Positions 37,691 through 45,092 of a DNA stretch of 64,000 bases are shown here, piece by piece (within the stretch, counting starts at the first letter, position 1; each line of letters begins with the position of its first letter). Origin of the DNA: Tunturibacter empetritectus (GTDB lineage Bacteria; Acidobacteriota; Terriglobia; Terriglobales; Acidobacteriaceae); NCBI RefSeq assembly GCF_040358985.1, contig NZ_CP132932.1, positions 2,418,001 through 2,482,000 of the forward strand, written 5' to 3'. Below the pieces are notes generated by a model that was given only the letters and a program-made list of their open reading frames with translations, was not told where the DNA came from and searched no databases. The translations under genes and the position numbers were made by a program.

Positions 37691-40351
37691 TCATGAAAAC
37701 GTGACCGTCTGCCCCGAAGATATCTTCTGCTGCGTCGCGAAACTAAAACTTTGTAGCCCACCTTGCCTAGACGTATTGGTCTCAATCTGTCTGCCTTCAA
37801 TCGTCGCAATCTTCGGACCGACACCTCCAAGCCATACTTCCCGAAACGCTAGTTGGCCGGTCAGACATCTAAGCTGCACAGTTTTGCCCGAGCGGCGATA
37901 AAATGCAGTACCCGTAGGTGTCGCAAAAAAGAGTTGAAGATCAAGCTGGGGAACCTTCGGATCAAAGGTCATGCGGTCGCAGTTAATACTGAAGCCCAGC
38001 ATTGCGTTAACCAAACTCCATGCTGACATCGGCCGAAAATAATGCCCTCCATACTCCTGATGATTCCAGTAGAGGCCATTCTCCCGGTACCTCGTATCGA
38101 CCGTCCGAGCCACCATCACACCTTCTTCGTACAGCCCTTCAAACATAAGCAGCGATGCAAAAGCGAGCTCCACGCCGCTCCAGCATGTGTTCGCTTGATC
38201 GTTCCAGATATCGCGATCGACGTCGCTCAACTGCTCACCGGTCCGAAAGCTACAATTCTGCAATCCAAATCCGGCATGATAGCTCCGCGTCAGGATTGAC
38301 TTCAAAGCGAGCCCTATCCGTTCTTCTTGAAGAATAGGAGATAGCCCCGAACATCGCGCCGCCCACTGTCCTACCAACTGATCTGTTAGACACCCATCAC
38401 CGTTCGAAGTGGCAGGCTCCTTCTGATCGGCAGCGTAAAGCTTGTAATAGCTGCCGTTCCAAAGCTTTGTCTCCATCGTCTCTCGAGTCTTGCCGGCAAG
38501 AGCGAGATACCGCGCGCTTGTTGGCGTGTCGTCCAACGCAGCCGCTCCAGCGGCAACGCTTTCAAGCGCACAGATCCACTGTGATAGAAGATAAGAGGCA
38601 AAACCCGTCATCGGAAAGTTGTCGTAACTGGTCTCAATTCCTTGCGTGACCGGCATCGCGCCGTTGCCTGCAGAACGGTCTCGCAAGACATATTCAACGG
38701 CTCGTTGCGCTGCTGGAAATAGTTCTCGCAAGTAACTCATGTCGTTCGTCCAGAAAAAATCCCGCATCACCATGATTGCAAACTGGCCGGGCAAATCGAT
38801 GCGATGCGAGACCCCAGTTGTACTGTCCTCGCCGCGTAAAAAGTCTTTGCGGAGACCGTGCTCAATCTCGCCGGAGGGAAGCTGGACGAGAGCATGACAT
38901 CGCATCGTAGCTTTCTGCAACTCCGGAAACAGCGCGATAATTGGGGCTGTGCCATACAACATGACGTCAATGGTGGCGATTGGCCCCCACGAATAACTTT
39001 TAGATAATCCTTCAAGCACGCCAAAACTTCCGTCACGGGTGAGCCTTCCGCTGGTGAAAAACGTATTCAACTGCGAGTTAGCCTGTTCCAGTAAAGCGAC
39101 CTCTCCATCGCTCGCAAAGAAATTATTCAAGAATTCCATAGTGCTCTGCTTCAGTGAGCGGTGATATTTAGACCCGTAAGCAATTACTGCTGCTGCCGAA
39201 GAAAAAAAGTTGGAATAGAAGTGGCCTTCGATCCTGTCTCCACCAACCCCATCGATCACTTCGTTGTAGAGATTCGGAAAATTCCAGGCATATTGAAAAG
39301 CACTCTTGGCGTTTTCCCCTGATGCCTGCAACTTAAAAGTGCACGCGATCGTGCTGAAGAGATCGTCATCGTGCATCTTCCGCACTCCTGTCTGCTGATC
39401 AACGCGGTTGCGGCCAGTAGTATCGGGAAGCCAATCCGGCACAAAGTTGCCGATACTTTCTCGACCGTTGGTATCGTCGAGGTTTGGCAGTGTCGATCGA
39501 CGTAGCACCTGCTCATAGTAGGGATGCCGGTGCCCCCACCCTGCGTAGAAGGATGAGTTCGGCGACGATACCCCCAAAGCTATTTCACCCCAACTCGACG
39601 CCTTCCGATCCATACCGCCAGAGCTCATCGAAATGGTCAATCCCTTAGAATCTCTATCGATCACTGTAGTGTAAAAGCGTTCTTCGTCTGCATATCCTGT
39701 GAAGTTCCGCGCCGTCATCAGCAGCGTAACATTCACTGGCTTGGCGCATGTAGATTCCGCCTCAAAGTCAAAAAAAATAAGCGGCAGCGCGGAGTTCTTA
39801 ACGTCATGCGGGATAAAGGACGACCATGCTTCAAGCTTCAGAGAAAATGGCATCTCCGGATCTCGAAAGACCAACGTAGCAAGCGGAAAGCGTGCGCTGT
39901 ACTCAATCTCTCGGATGGTTTTCATCCAGGGAAGGGAATATGCGATTCCCATCTCCGCACCCTCATAGAGACCATCGCTAAGCTGCAACAGCTTCATTCG
40001 TGGCGACTCTCCCTGCACCTGGTAGCGCACCTCAAAGAACAAGTTGGCCTCCATCCGATCTTCACGCTCATCATCCGGAAGCAAGAACTTTGGGCCGGTC
40101 TCTTTTGGAAAATTATTAGCTATGTTCCATGCGTAGAACCGTCCATCTTTGCGTATCTCGAAGTATCCGGCTCCAATTCCGCCGAGGGCCATTCCGCTTC
40201 GCGCCCTGCCTTCCGCACTAAAACGCTCAACGAATTTTCCTGTTGAATCTCGGTTAGCGGAGACTGGAGCCTGCGCAGTTGCAGATCCTATCCGAAGCGC
40301 TGTCGAGCCTCCTGCAATCGCGGCCCCTCGCAGGAATTCGCGCCGCTTCAT
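37691..40351 (-). CDS. GH116-like (GBA2-type) glycosidase, TAT-exported
   Basis: 886 residues. A TAT leader MKRREFLRGAAIAGG starts it. The N-terminal beta-sandwich opens with GRARSGMALGGIGAGYFEIRKDGRF, the 'lGGIGaG' start of GH116/GBA2_N proteins. The (alpha/alpha)6 part has ETSYDNFPMTGFASYLLSQW (about residue 570-590), where the family's acid/base Asp lies in 'TYD', and ends with WSGVELAFASLLMFEGL and RPMSAWSLVNAMLGF. GH116 enzymes cleave beta-glucosides or beta-xylosides. Its ATG overlaps the stop of the upstream esterase fragment (ATGA at 40348-40351), so translation was coupled to it. It belongs to the unit behind operator copy 4. Substrate is inferred from the neighbours. Confidence 0.8.
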   Translation of the reverse strand: MKRREFLRGAAIAGGSTALRIGSATAQAPVSANRDSTGKFVERFSAEGRARSGMALGGIGAGYFEIRKDGRFYAWNIANNFPKETGPKFLLPDDEREDRMEANLFFEVRYQVQGESPRMKLLQLSDGLYEGAEMGIAYSLPWMKTIREIEYSARFPLATLVFRDPEMPFSLKLEAWSSFIPHDVKNSALPLIFFDFEAESTCAKPVNVTLLMTARNFTGYADEERFYTTVIDRDSKGLTISMSSGGMDRKASSWGEIALGVSSPNSSFYAGWGHRHPYYEQVLRRSTLPNLDDTNGRESIGNFVPDWLPDTTGRNRVDQQTGVRKMHDDDLFSTIACTFKLQASGENAKSAFQYAWNFPNLYNEVIDGVGGDRIEGHFYSNFFSSAAAVIAYGSKYHRSLKQSTMEFLNNFFASDGEVALLEQANSQLNTFFTSGRLTRDGSFGVLEGLSKSYSWGPIATIDVMLYGTAPIIALFPELQKATMRCHALVQLPSGEIEHGLRKDFLRGEDSTTGVSHRIDLPGQFAIMVMRDFFWTNDMSYLRELFPAAQRAVEYVLRDRSAGNGAMPVTQGIETSYDNFPMTGFASYLLSQWICALESVAAGAAALDDTPTSARYLALAGKTRETMETKLWNGSYYKLYAADQKEPATSNGDGCLTDQLVGQWAARCSGLSPILQEERIGLALKSILTRSYHAGFGLQNCSFRTGEQLSDVDRDIWNDQANTCWSGVELAFASLLMFEGLYEEGVMVARTVDTRYRENGLYWNHQEYGGHYFRPMSAWSLVNAMLGFSINCDRMTFDPKVPQLDLQLFFATPTGTAFYRRSGKTVQLRCLTGQLAFREVWLGGVGPKIATIEGRQIETNTSRQGGLQSFSFATQQKISSGQTVTFS

Positions 40352-40850
40352 GGGGTGCCACTCTTAACAAACTCCAGTTTTTTTAGCCACGAGGTCGCAG
40401 GAGTCGTCCAATGCGTCACCTCAGCCTCCGTTGGACGCAGTCCGTATCCATGCCCTCCAACTGCATAGAGGTGCATCTCTGCCCGAATCTTCTCCTTTAC
40501 CAATGCCAAATACTCACCCAACGAGTTGCCCACCCCGGCTGTGTCGTCTTCTGCCCGGACAAGGAACGTTGGAGGTGCAGACTTCAGGATGGGGATGTCA
40601 AGGAAGCCAGAAGCATCTCGTGGCCGTCGATCCTCTTCCTGTAGATACGCCGGATAAATTAACATGAGAGCGCCGACAGTTCGTCAGAAGGTTCTGTTAC
40701 GTCCGCCCCCTGCCCACTAACCCGCAATGCCGGCTGGCCGTTCAACAGTAGAGGTACTGGCTCGCTCTGGCATAGCGCAATCGAAGGCCAAGTCATGAGC
40801 GTGACGAAAACTGCCGTTCTGTGTAACAAGACTTGCAGCCTCTTTATCAT
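40348..40850 (-). pseudogene. Alpha/beta hydrolase with internal deletion
   Basis: Two ends of one esterase are joined. From ATG 40850 come a leader (MIKRLQVLLHRTAVFVTL...ALCQ) and the mature start PVPLLLNGQPALRV...GADVTEPSD; this frame stops at 40659. In another frame, from 40665, the C-terminal part runs LIYPAYLQEEDRRP, TFLVRAEDDTAG and AVGGHGYGLRPTEAEV to the stop at 40348. The missing middle (about 90-110 residues by comparison with the protein at 3-824) holds the GFSAG nucleophile, so no activity is possible. The deletion point is at about 40670. The end overlaps the GH116-like start. Operator copy 4 lies 27 bases upstream of the start. Confidence 0.8.
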
Positions 40851-40876
40851 CGATCAGAATCATACATGTGTTTTTC

Positions 40877-40890
40877 TTGAAGCGCTTCAA
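40877..40890. promoter_or_regulatory. LacI-type operator, copy 4
   Basis: TTGAAGCGCTTCAA core, flanked by CTTC on the left and TTTA on the right, so shorter than copies 1 and 2. It is 26 bases before the esterase-fragment start and should control the esterase-GH116-GH140 unit. Confidence 0.8.
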
Positions 40891-40948
40891 TTTAGTCGCT
40901 TCAGCGGATAGTTTTTATGCTCCAAGGTGTTTTATCCTAAATACTCAG

Positions 40949-41371
40949 CTATGTGCTTTCGCACAAGGACACTCTACCGGCAGGTATTACTTCCAACAGG
41001 ATCCCAGCGAGAGCCCCTTTTCGAGCACCAACTTGCTCGGATTTCCGCAGAAGTACACCGCCGGCAGCCAGGTCTTCTGCGAACGAAGCCCCCTTCTGCT
41101 CCCACCTAAGCCGCGGAGAGAGAACAACCGTGTTTTCGAGCGCCCAACGCTGTGCCAAGCTGGTTAGGTCTCTTGGCGCGAGTACCGTAGTGGCGCCGGT
41201 GCCTGCAAGCTGCATCGCGTTGGCTTGGTTCATCAGTTCGTAAACCTGACCGTCCTGCGGTGTGCGATCCACTGGCTCAACCGGCTGTTGCGCCCACATC
41301 CTTGCCGCGCCGGCCAGAAGAATTACCCCGACCGCAACCCGCCTGCACACGAAGATACTTCCGATTGCCAT
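40949..41371 (-). CDS. Small secreted protein, possibly CAP-domain-like
   Basis: 140 residues from ATG 41371, chosen because GGAGG lies about 7 bases upstream and a signal peptide follows (AIGSIFVCRRVAVGVILLAG...WAQ). The mature part, VYELMNQANAMQLAGTG, LTSLAQRWALENTVVLSP, LRWEQKGASFAEDLAAGG, weakly follows the first half of CAP/SCP (cysteine-rich secretory) domains: N-terminal helix 'ELxNxxR', 'LxxxAxxwA', 'GENLAxG'. The second half of a CAP domain, with its His/Glu motifs, is not visible, so the gene may be truncated. A copy of the CGAATCCG...AGTCGGA dyad lies 67 bases upstream, shared with the receptor and GH35 genes. No function can be assigned. Confidence 0.5.
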   Translation of the reverse strand: MAIGSIFVCRRVAVGVILLAGAARMWAQQPVEPVDRTPQDGQVYELMNQANAMQLAGTGATTVLAPRDLTSLAQRWALENTVVLSPRLRWEQKGASFAEDLAAGGVLLRKSEQVGARKGALAGILLEVIPAGRVSLCEST

Positions 41372-41437
41372 GCTGAACCTCCGGCCATTCCTAACTGGAC
41401 TTGCCAGGCAACAGACTAGACACACGACATGACCGCA

Positions 41438-41457
41438 CGAATCCGCCAAAAGTCGGA
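41438..41457. promoter_or_regulatory. Shared dyad before small secreted gene (site A)
   Basis: CGAATCCGCCAAAAGTCGGA. It matches sites at 45012 and 47631 with two differences from the former. It lies 67 bases upstream of the gene ending at 40949. Confidence 0.6.
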
Positions 41458-41538
41458 GTGGTGGTTCTTTGAAGTGGTATGAAAGTTACAAGTGCAGCAT
41501 CCTCCGCAGCACGGAAGGGCAGCTTTCAGGCAAAAACA

Positions 41539-41570
41539 CTCATCTGCGAGATAGTTCCATCGCAGATGAG
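41539..41570 (-). terminator. Intrinsic terminator after TonB receptor (locus 2)
   Basis: CTCATCTGCGA and TCGCAGATGAG pair perfectly (11 bp) over a 10-base loop. On the minus strand the stem is followed by TGTTTTTG. It lies 39 bases beyond the receptor stop at 41609. Confidence 0.75.
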
Positions 41571-41608
41571 GGATGTTCACAAGAAGAACGATGATGCCTT
41601 TTTGTTTC

Positions 41609-44600
41609 CTAGAAGCTCAGCTTGATAGCTGCCTGTCCGACCCGTGGCGGAATGGAACCGATTGAGGTGATAGCCCCCACATTACCCGCTGACAAGCTGG
41701 TGTTCGGATTGCCGAAGCTCGGATGGTTGAACGCGTTGAATAGCTCAAATCGGAATTGCATACCGTAGCGCTCATGCACCTGCCAGTTCTTGATCAGAGC
41801 CGCATCAGCGGTGTTGGTGCCGGGTCCCCGGAAGCCGTTTTTCGGGCTATTGCCAAAGGTACCCGGAGCATTCGGCTGGAAGGCAGCTGGGTTGAAGTAC
41901 TGCTGCAACCACTGGACCTTGCTGCCTTGGTGAATATGTACCGGAACGCTTGGAACGATGTCTGCTCGGTCGCTATATTGTTGCGCTCCAGAGTTGTTGT
42001 TGCTTCCTCCGGCGCTAACCGTAAAGGGGAACCCCGACTGTATCGTGAAGATGCCGCTCACTTCCCAACTGCCGAGTGTGTACCGGACGAAAGGATTGGT
42101 GTTTCGCAGTCCCGGTGTGGTGTAGACGAAATTTGTCGCTGAGATGAGAGGAATATTGAGCAGCGAGTCTCCGCGGTTGTAGCGAATGTCGAACGGGTTC
42201 GGCAGCGCAGGATTGCCGAAGGAGATATTACCTGAGGAGGTCAGGTCAATCGTGTGCGACCAGGTGAAGTTGGATTGGAACTGCAGGTTGTGCGAGAACT
42301 TCTTCTCGAGCCCAGCCTGTAGGCTTTGGTAGTTGGCGGTGCCGATCGACGTATCGGTCAGAATTTGTCCGAAGGCCGGATAGATAGTGCGCGATCCGCT
42401 AATAGCAGGATTCGTCGCCGAGTAGACGCCTGGATTCTGATCCAGCACTGTTGTCTGGTGATAGCTCTCACTTCCTACGTAGGCCAGGTGCATCGCGAGA
42501 TTACCCGGAAACTGCTGTTCTACCGATGCATTCCAACTCTGGGTTACACCGAGTTTGAAGTCAGGCGAGAAGGTCGCCGGAACTGTAACAGTGCTGGGAA
42601 AAGCAGAGTTGGACGGAGGTGCCTGGGAGACCGAGGCGTAGGGAGGAAAAGGAGCGACACCGTTGAAAGTGCACGGGCTGGCATAGGGATCGTCGAATGA
42701 GATCTCACACGAACCGTTCGAGTAGTTCGCATAGACCGTGTAGGTAGGGCTGAACGGCGCGATATCGGCTGTGTGATTATAGGTCGAGTACGACAGGGGA
42801 GCGGTAAACAAACCGAAACCCGCGCGGAAAACGGTGTTCGGCAGCGAGCGCGGCTGGAATGCTATTCCGATGCGCGGCTCGAAATATCCGTAAGTAGTTT
42901 TCATGAGTCCGTCGCTGATGCCCTTATCACCAGGAAAGACAAGGCCGGTCGGCGCGTTCGGGAAGACCGTGCTCTTCTGTCCGGGAACAAAGACCGAGCC
43001 GCGGCCGCCCTGCGAGGCTGGCGGAACATTCGGATCCCAGCGCAGCCCTGCGGTCAAAGTTAGGTTTGGCTTCAGCTTGAACTGATCCTGTGCATAAAGA
43101 CCAAGCTGCCAACCAACCACGTTTGCGATCTCACCCGCGCCCTGCGTAAACCCTCCCACGCGGCCTAGAAGAAAGTCGGCCAGGCCAAAGCCGGTGGAGT
43201 TGTAGAAAGACTCGATTGGCTGTGTGGGATACTGCGTAAACTCCTTAGCGTATTGGTGCCAGACGTCCACCCCAAAGGTGTAGGTGTTCCTTCCGACGGT
43301 GCGGGTCAGCGTATCGGACAAACCGATGGTGGTTCGTATCTCCTGGGAGGGCTCCGTGTAGCCAGTGCTGAAGCCGTTTGTTACATTGAGACCTTCGATA
43401 TAGCAACCCTCCTCATTCACCTTGGTATATCGTGAGAGGCACACATCTTGTCCGTTGATATCCTTGACCGCCGCTGAGCTATGCGACGACATCTGCGTCC
43501 AAAATGCCGAAAACACGTTGACTGTCTTCGCGTCGATTACCCAGTTATGACTGGCAATGCCGTTGTAATACTGTTGTGGATTGCCCTGAATGATCGTGTA
43601 TGGATTCAGGGCGAGCACAGAGAGTATATTGCCGTTGATCGTACCGGCGGCCTGATTGAAGTAGTTGATATAGGCGCGCGCGACCAGATGCTGGCGGTCG
43701 TTAATTACCCAGTCCAGCTTTCCCGTCCCCTCGTCGAATTGATTCTTAATGGCGCCGCTCTGGTAGTTCACCTGCCCGGTCGCGGGATCCTGGCCAAGCG
43801 GCAGAGCCGTTTTTGCAATCGCAAGCGCTGCGGGACTGAACAGGCTTGGATCGATGCGGTTGTTGACAAATCCAGGCGCCGTGATGGGTTGAGGCACAGC
43901 CGAAAAGTCGCCGTTCAACATAGCCGCGGTGGGCGTATAGGTTACGTTGGTAGCCGCCGCGCTGCTGGAACGTGTGCCTTGATAGTTCACAAAGAAAAAC
44001 AGCTTGTTCTTAATAATTGGTCCTCCGATATAGCCACCGAATTGATTTCGCTTAAGCGAGTCAACTGTACCGGTGAAGTAGTTAGAGGCATTCAGGACGT
44101 TGTTGCGCAAAAACTCGAAGGCTCCGCCGTGAAAGTCGTTTGTACCGGATTTGGTCTGAATGGTGACGACCGCGCCTGGTGCGAACCCGTAGCGTGCATC
44201 GAAGTTATTCGAGATGACACGGAACTCCTGAGTGGCATCGGCGTTAGGAAATGGAGCGGCCAAAAGAAGGTATGTATCCATATTCGGGACGCCATCCAGC
44301 AGATAGTATGTGCTGCCCTGACGGCCTCCATTGGCTGAGCCTCCAGTCTCCGTTGGGAAGGCGAAGCCGCCCTGCAGGGCGCCACCACCCGTGTTTAGAA
44401 CGTTGGTCACTCCCGGGGCCAAGAACACGAGGCTTGATGGATCGCGACCGTTCAGAGGAAGCTGGGAGACGGCATGCTGGTCGACTACGCTGCTGATCTC
44501 CGCCGTTGTTGTGTTGATAAGCTCTACGCCCGCTTCGACGTTTACCGTCTCAGAGATGTTCCCTACATTTAAAGTAACGTTGAGGGTCGCATCCTGGCTC

Positions 44601-44902
44601 ACGTTAAGCACAACCCCGGTCTGGACACTCTTCTGGAAGCCCGCATGTTCAATCGTGACGCGATAGCTTCCGGGAATGAGAGACGGGTCCGCAAATTGCC
44701 CTTCTGCGCCTGAACGTAGTGTCCGTACCTGGTTCGTACCGAGGTTCGTTATGGTCAATGTCGCGTCTGGGATAACAGCTCCCGCACTGTCGCGAACAGT
44801 TCCGCTCAACCGGGCGTTCGTCGTTTGTGCAAATGCGGATGACACAACGAGAGCAACGAATAAAACCAAACTTACTACACGGAAACACTTTGACATCACC
44901 AT
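41609..44902 (-). CDS. TonB-dependent receptor with CnaB-like N-domain (locus 2)
   Basis: Outer-membrane receptor, about 1097 residues from ATG 44902 (GGAGAAGG lies just upstream; the frame is open to 44929). Signal peptide ends FAQTTN. The CnaB-like domain follows (LSGTVRDSAGAVIPDATLTITN), then the plug (VSQLPLNGRDPSSLVFLAPG) and a long barrel with GLYAQDQFKLKPNLTLTAGLRWDPN, ending in IKLSF. It is the same architecture as the receptor at 24536-27841 but clearly a different paralogue. The dyad at 45012 lies 110 bases upstream and a strong terminator follows. With GH35 just upstream, the ligand may be a galactose-bearing polysaccharide; this is inference. Confidence 0.88.
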   Translation of the reverse strand: MVMSKCFRVVSLVLFVALVVSSAFAQTTNARLSGTVRDSAGAVIPDATLTITNLGTNQVRTLRSGAEGQFADPSLIPGSYRVTIEHAGFQKSVQTGVVLNVSQDATLNVTLNVGNISETVNVEAGVELINTTTAEISSVVDQHAVSQLPLNGRDPSSLVFLAPGVTNVLNTGGGALQGGFAFPTETGGSANGGRQGSTYYLLDGVPNMDTYLLLAAPFPNADATQEFRVISNNFDARYGFAPGAVVTIQTKSGTNDFHGGAFEFLRNNVLNASNYFTGTVDSLKRNQFGGYIGGPIIKNKLFFFVNYQGTRSSSAAATNVTYTPTAAMLNGDFSAVPQPITAPGFVNNRIDPSLFSPAALAIAKTALPLGQDPATGQVNYQSGAIKNQFDEGTGKLDWVINDRQHLVARAYINYFNQAAGTINGNILSVLALNPYTIIQGNPQQYYNGIASHNWVIDAKTVNVFSAFWTQMSSHSSAAVKDINGQDVCLSRYTKVNEEGCYIEGLNVTNGFSTGYTEPSQEIRTTIGLSDTLTRTVGRNTYTFGVDVWHQYAKEFTQYPTQPIESFYNSTGFGLADFLLGRVGGFTQGAGEIANVVGWQLGLYAQDQFKLKPNLTLTAGLRWDPNVPPASQGGRGSVFVPGQKSTVFPNAPTGLVFPGDKGISDGLMKTTYGYFEPRIGIAFQPRSLPNTVFRAGFGLFTAPLSYSTYNHTADIAPFSPTYTVYANYSNGSCEISFDDPYASPCTFNGVAPFPPYASVSQAPPSNSAFPSTVTVPATFSPDFKLGVTQSWNASVEQQFPGNLAMHLAYVGSESYHQTTVLDQNPGVYSATNPAISGSRTIYPAFGQILTDTSIGTANYQSLQAGLEKKFSHNLQFQSNFTWSHTIDLTSSGNISFGNPALPNPFDIRYNRGDSLLNIPLISATNFVYTTPGLRNTNPFVRYTLGSWEVSGIFTIQSGFPFTVSAGGSNNNSGAQQYSDRADIVPSVPVHIHQGSKVQWLQQYFNPAAFQPNAPGTFGNSPKNGFRGPGTNTADAALIKNWQVHERYGMQFRFELFNAFNHPSFGNPNTSLSAGNVGAITSIGSIPPRVGQAAIKLSF

Positions 44903-45011
44903 GACCTTCTCCTGAATGTGAATCTTCACTCGCTTGCCCGTCGTCTTTCTTCAGAGCGACGCTTCTAGGTACAGTCGAGCAGACGTACACTACGCCTCGT
45001 ACACCGGACCG

Positions 45012-45031
45012 CGAATCCGACCAAAGTCGGA
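45012..45031. promoter_or_regulatory. Shared dyad before TonB receptor (site B)
   Basis: CGAATCCGACCAAAGTCGGA; TCCGAC-N4-GTCGGA is a perfect inverted repeat. Followed by CTGAACG, also seen after site C (GTGAACG). It is 110 bases upstream of the receptor start. Confidence 0.65.
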
Positions 45032-45092
45032 CTGAACGTAAAAAACCTCCAGGCGTACCCAAAAAGAGCATTTTTTTGAACGAGGTGTTGTT

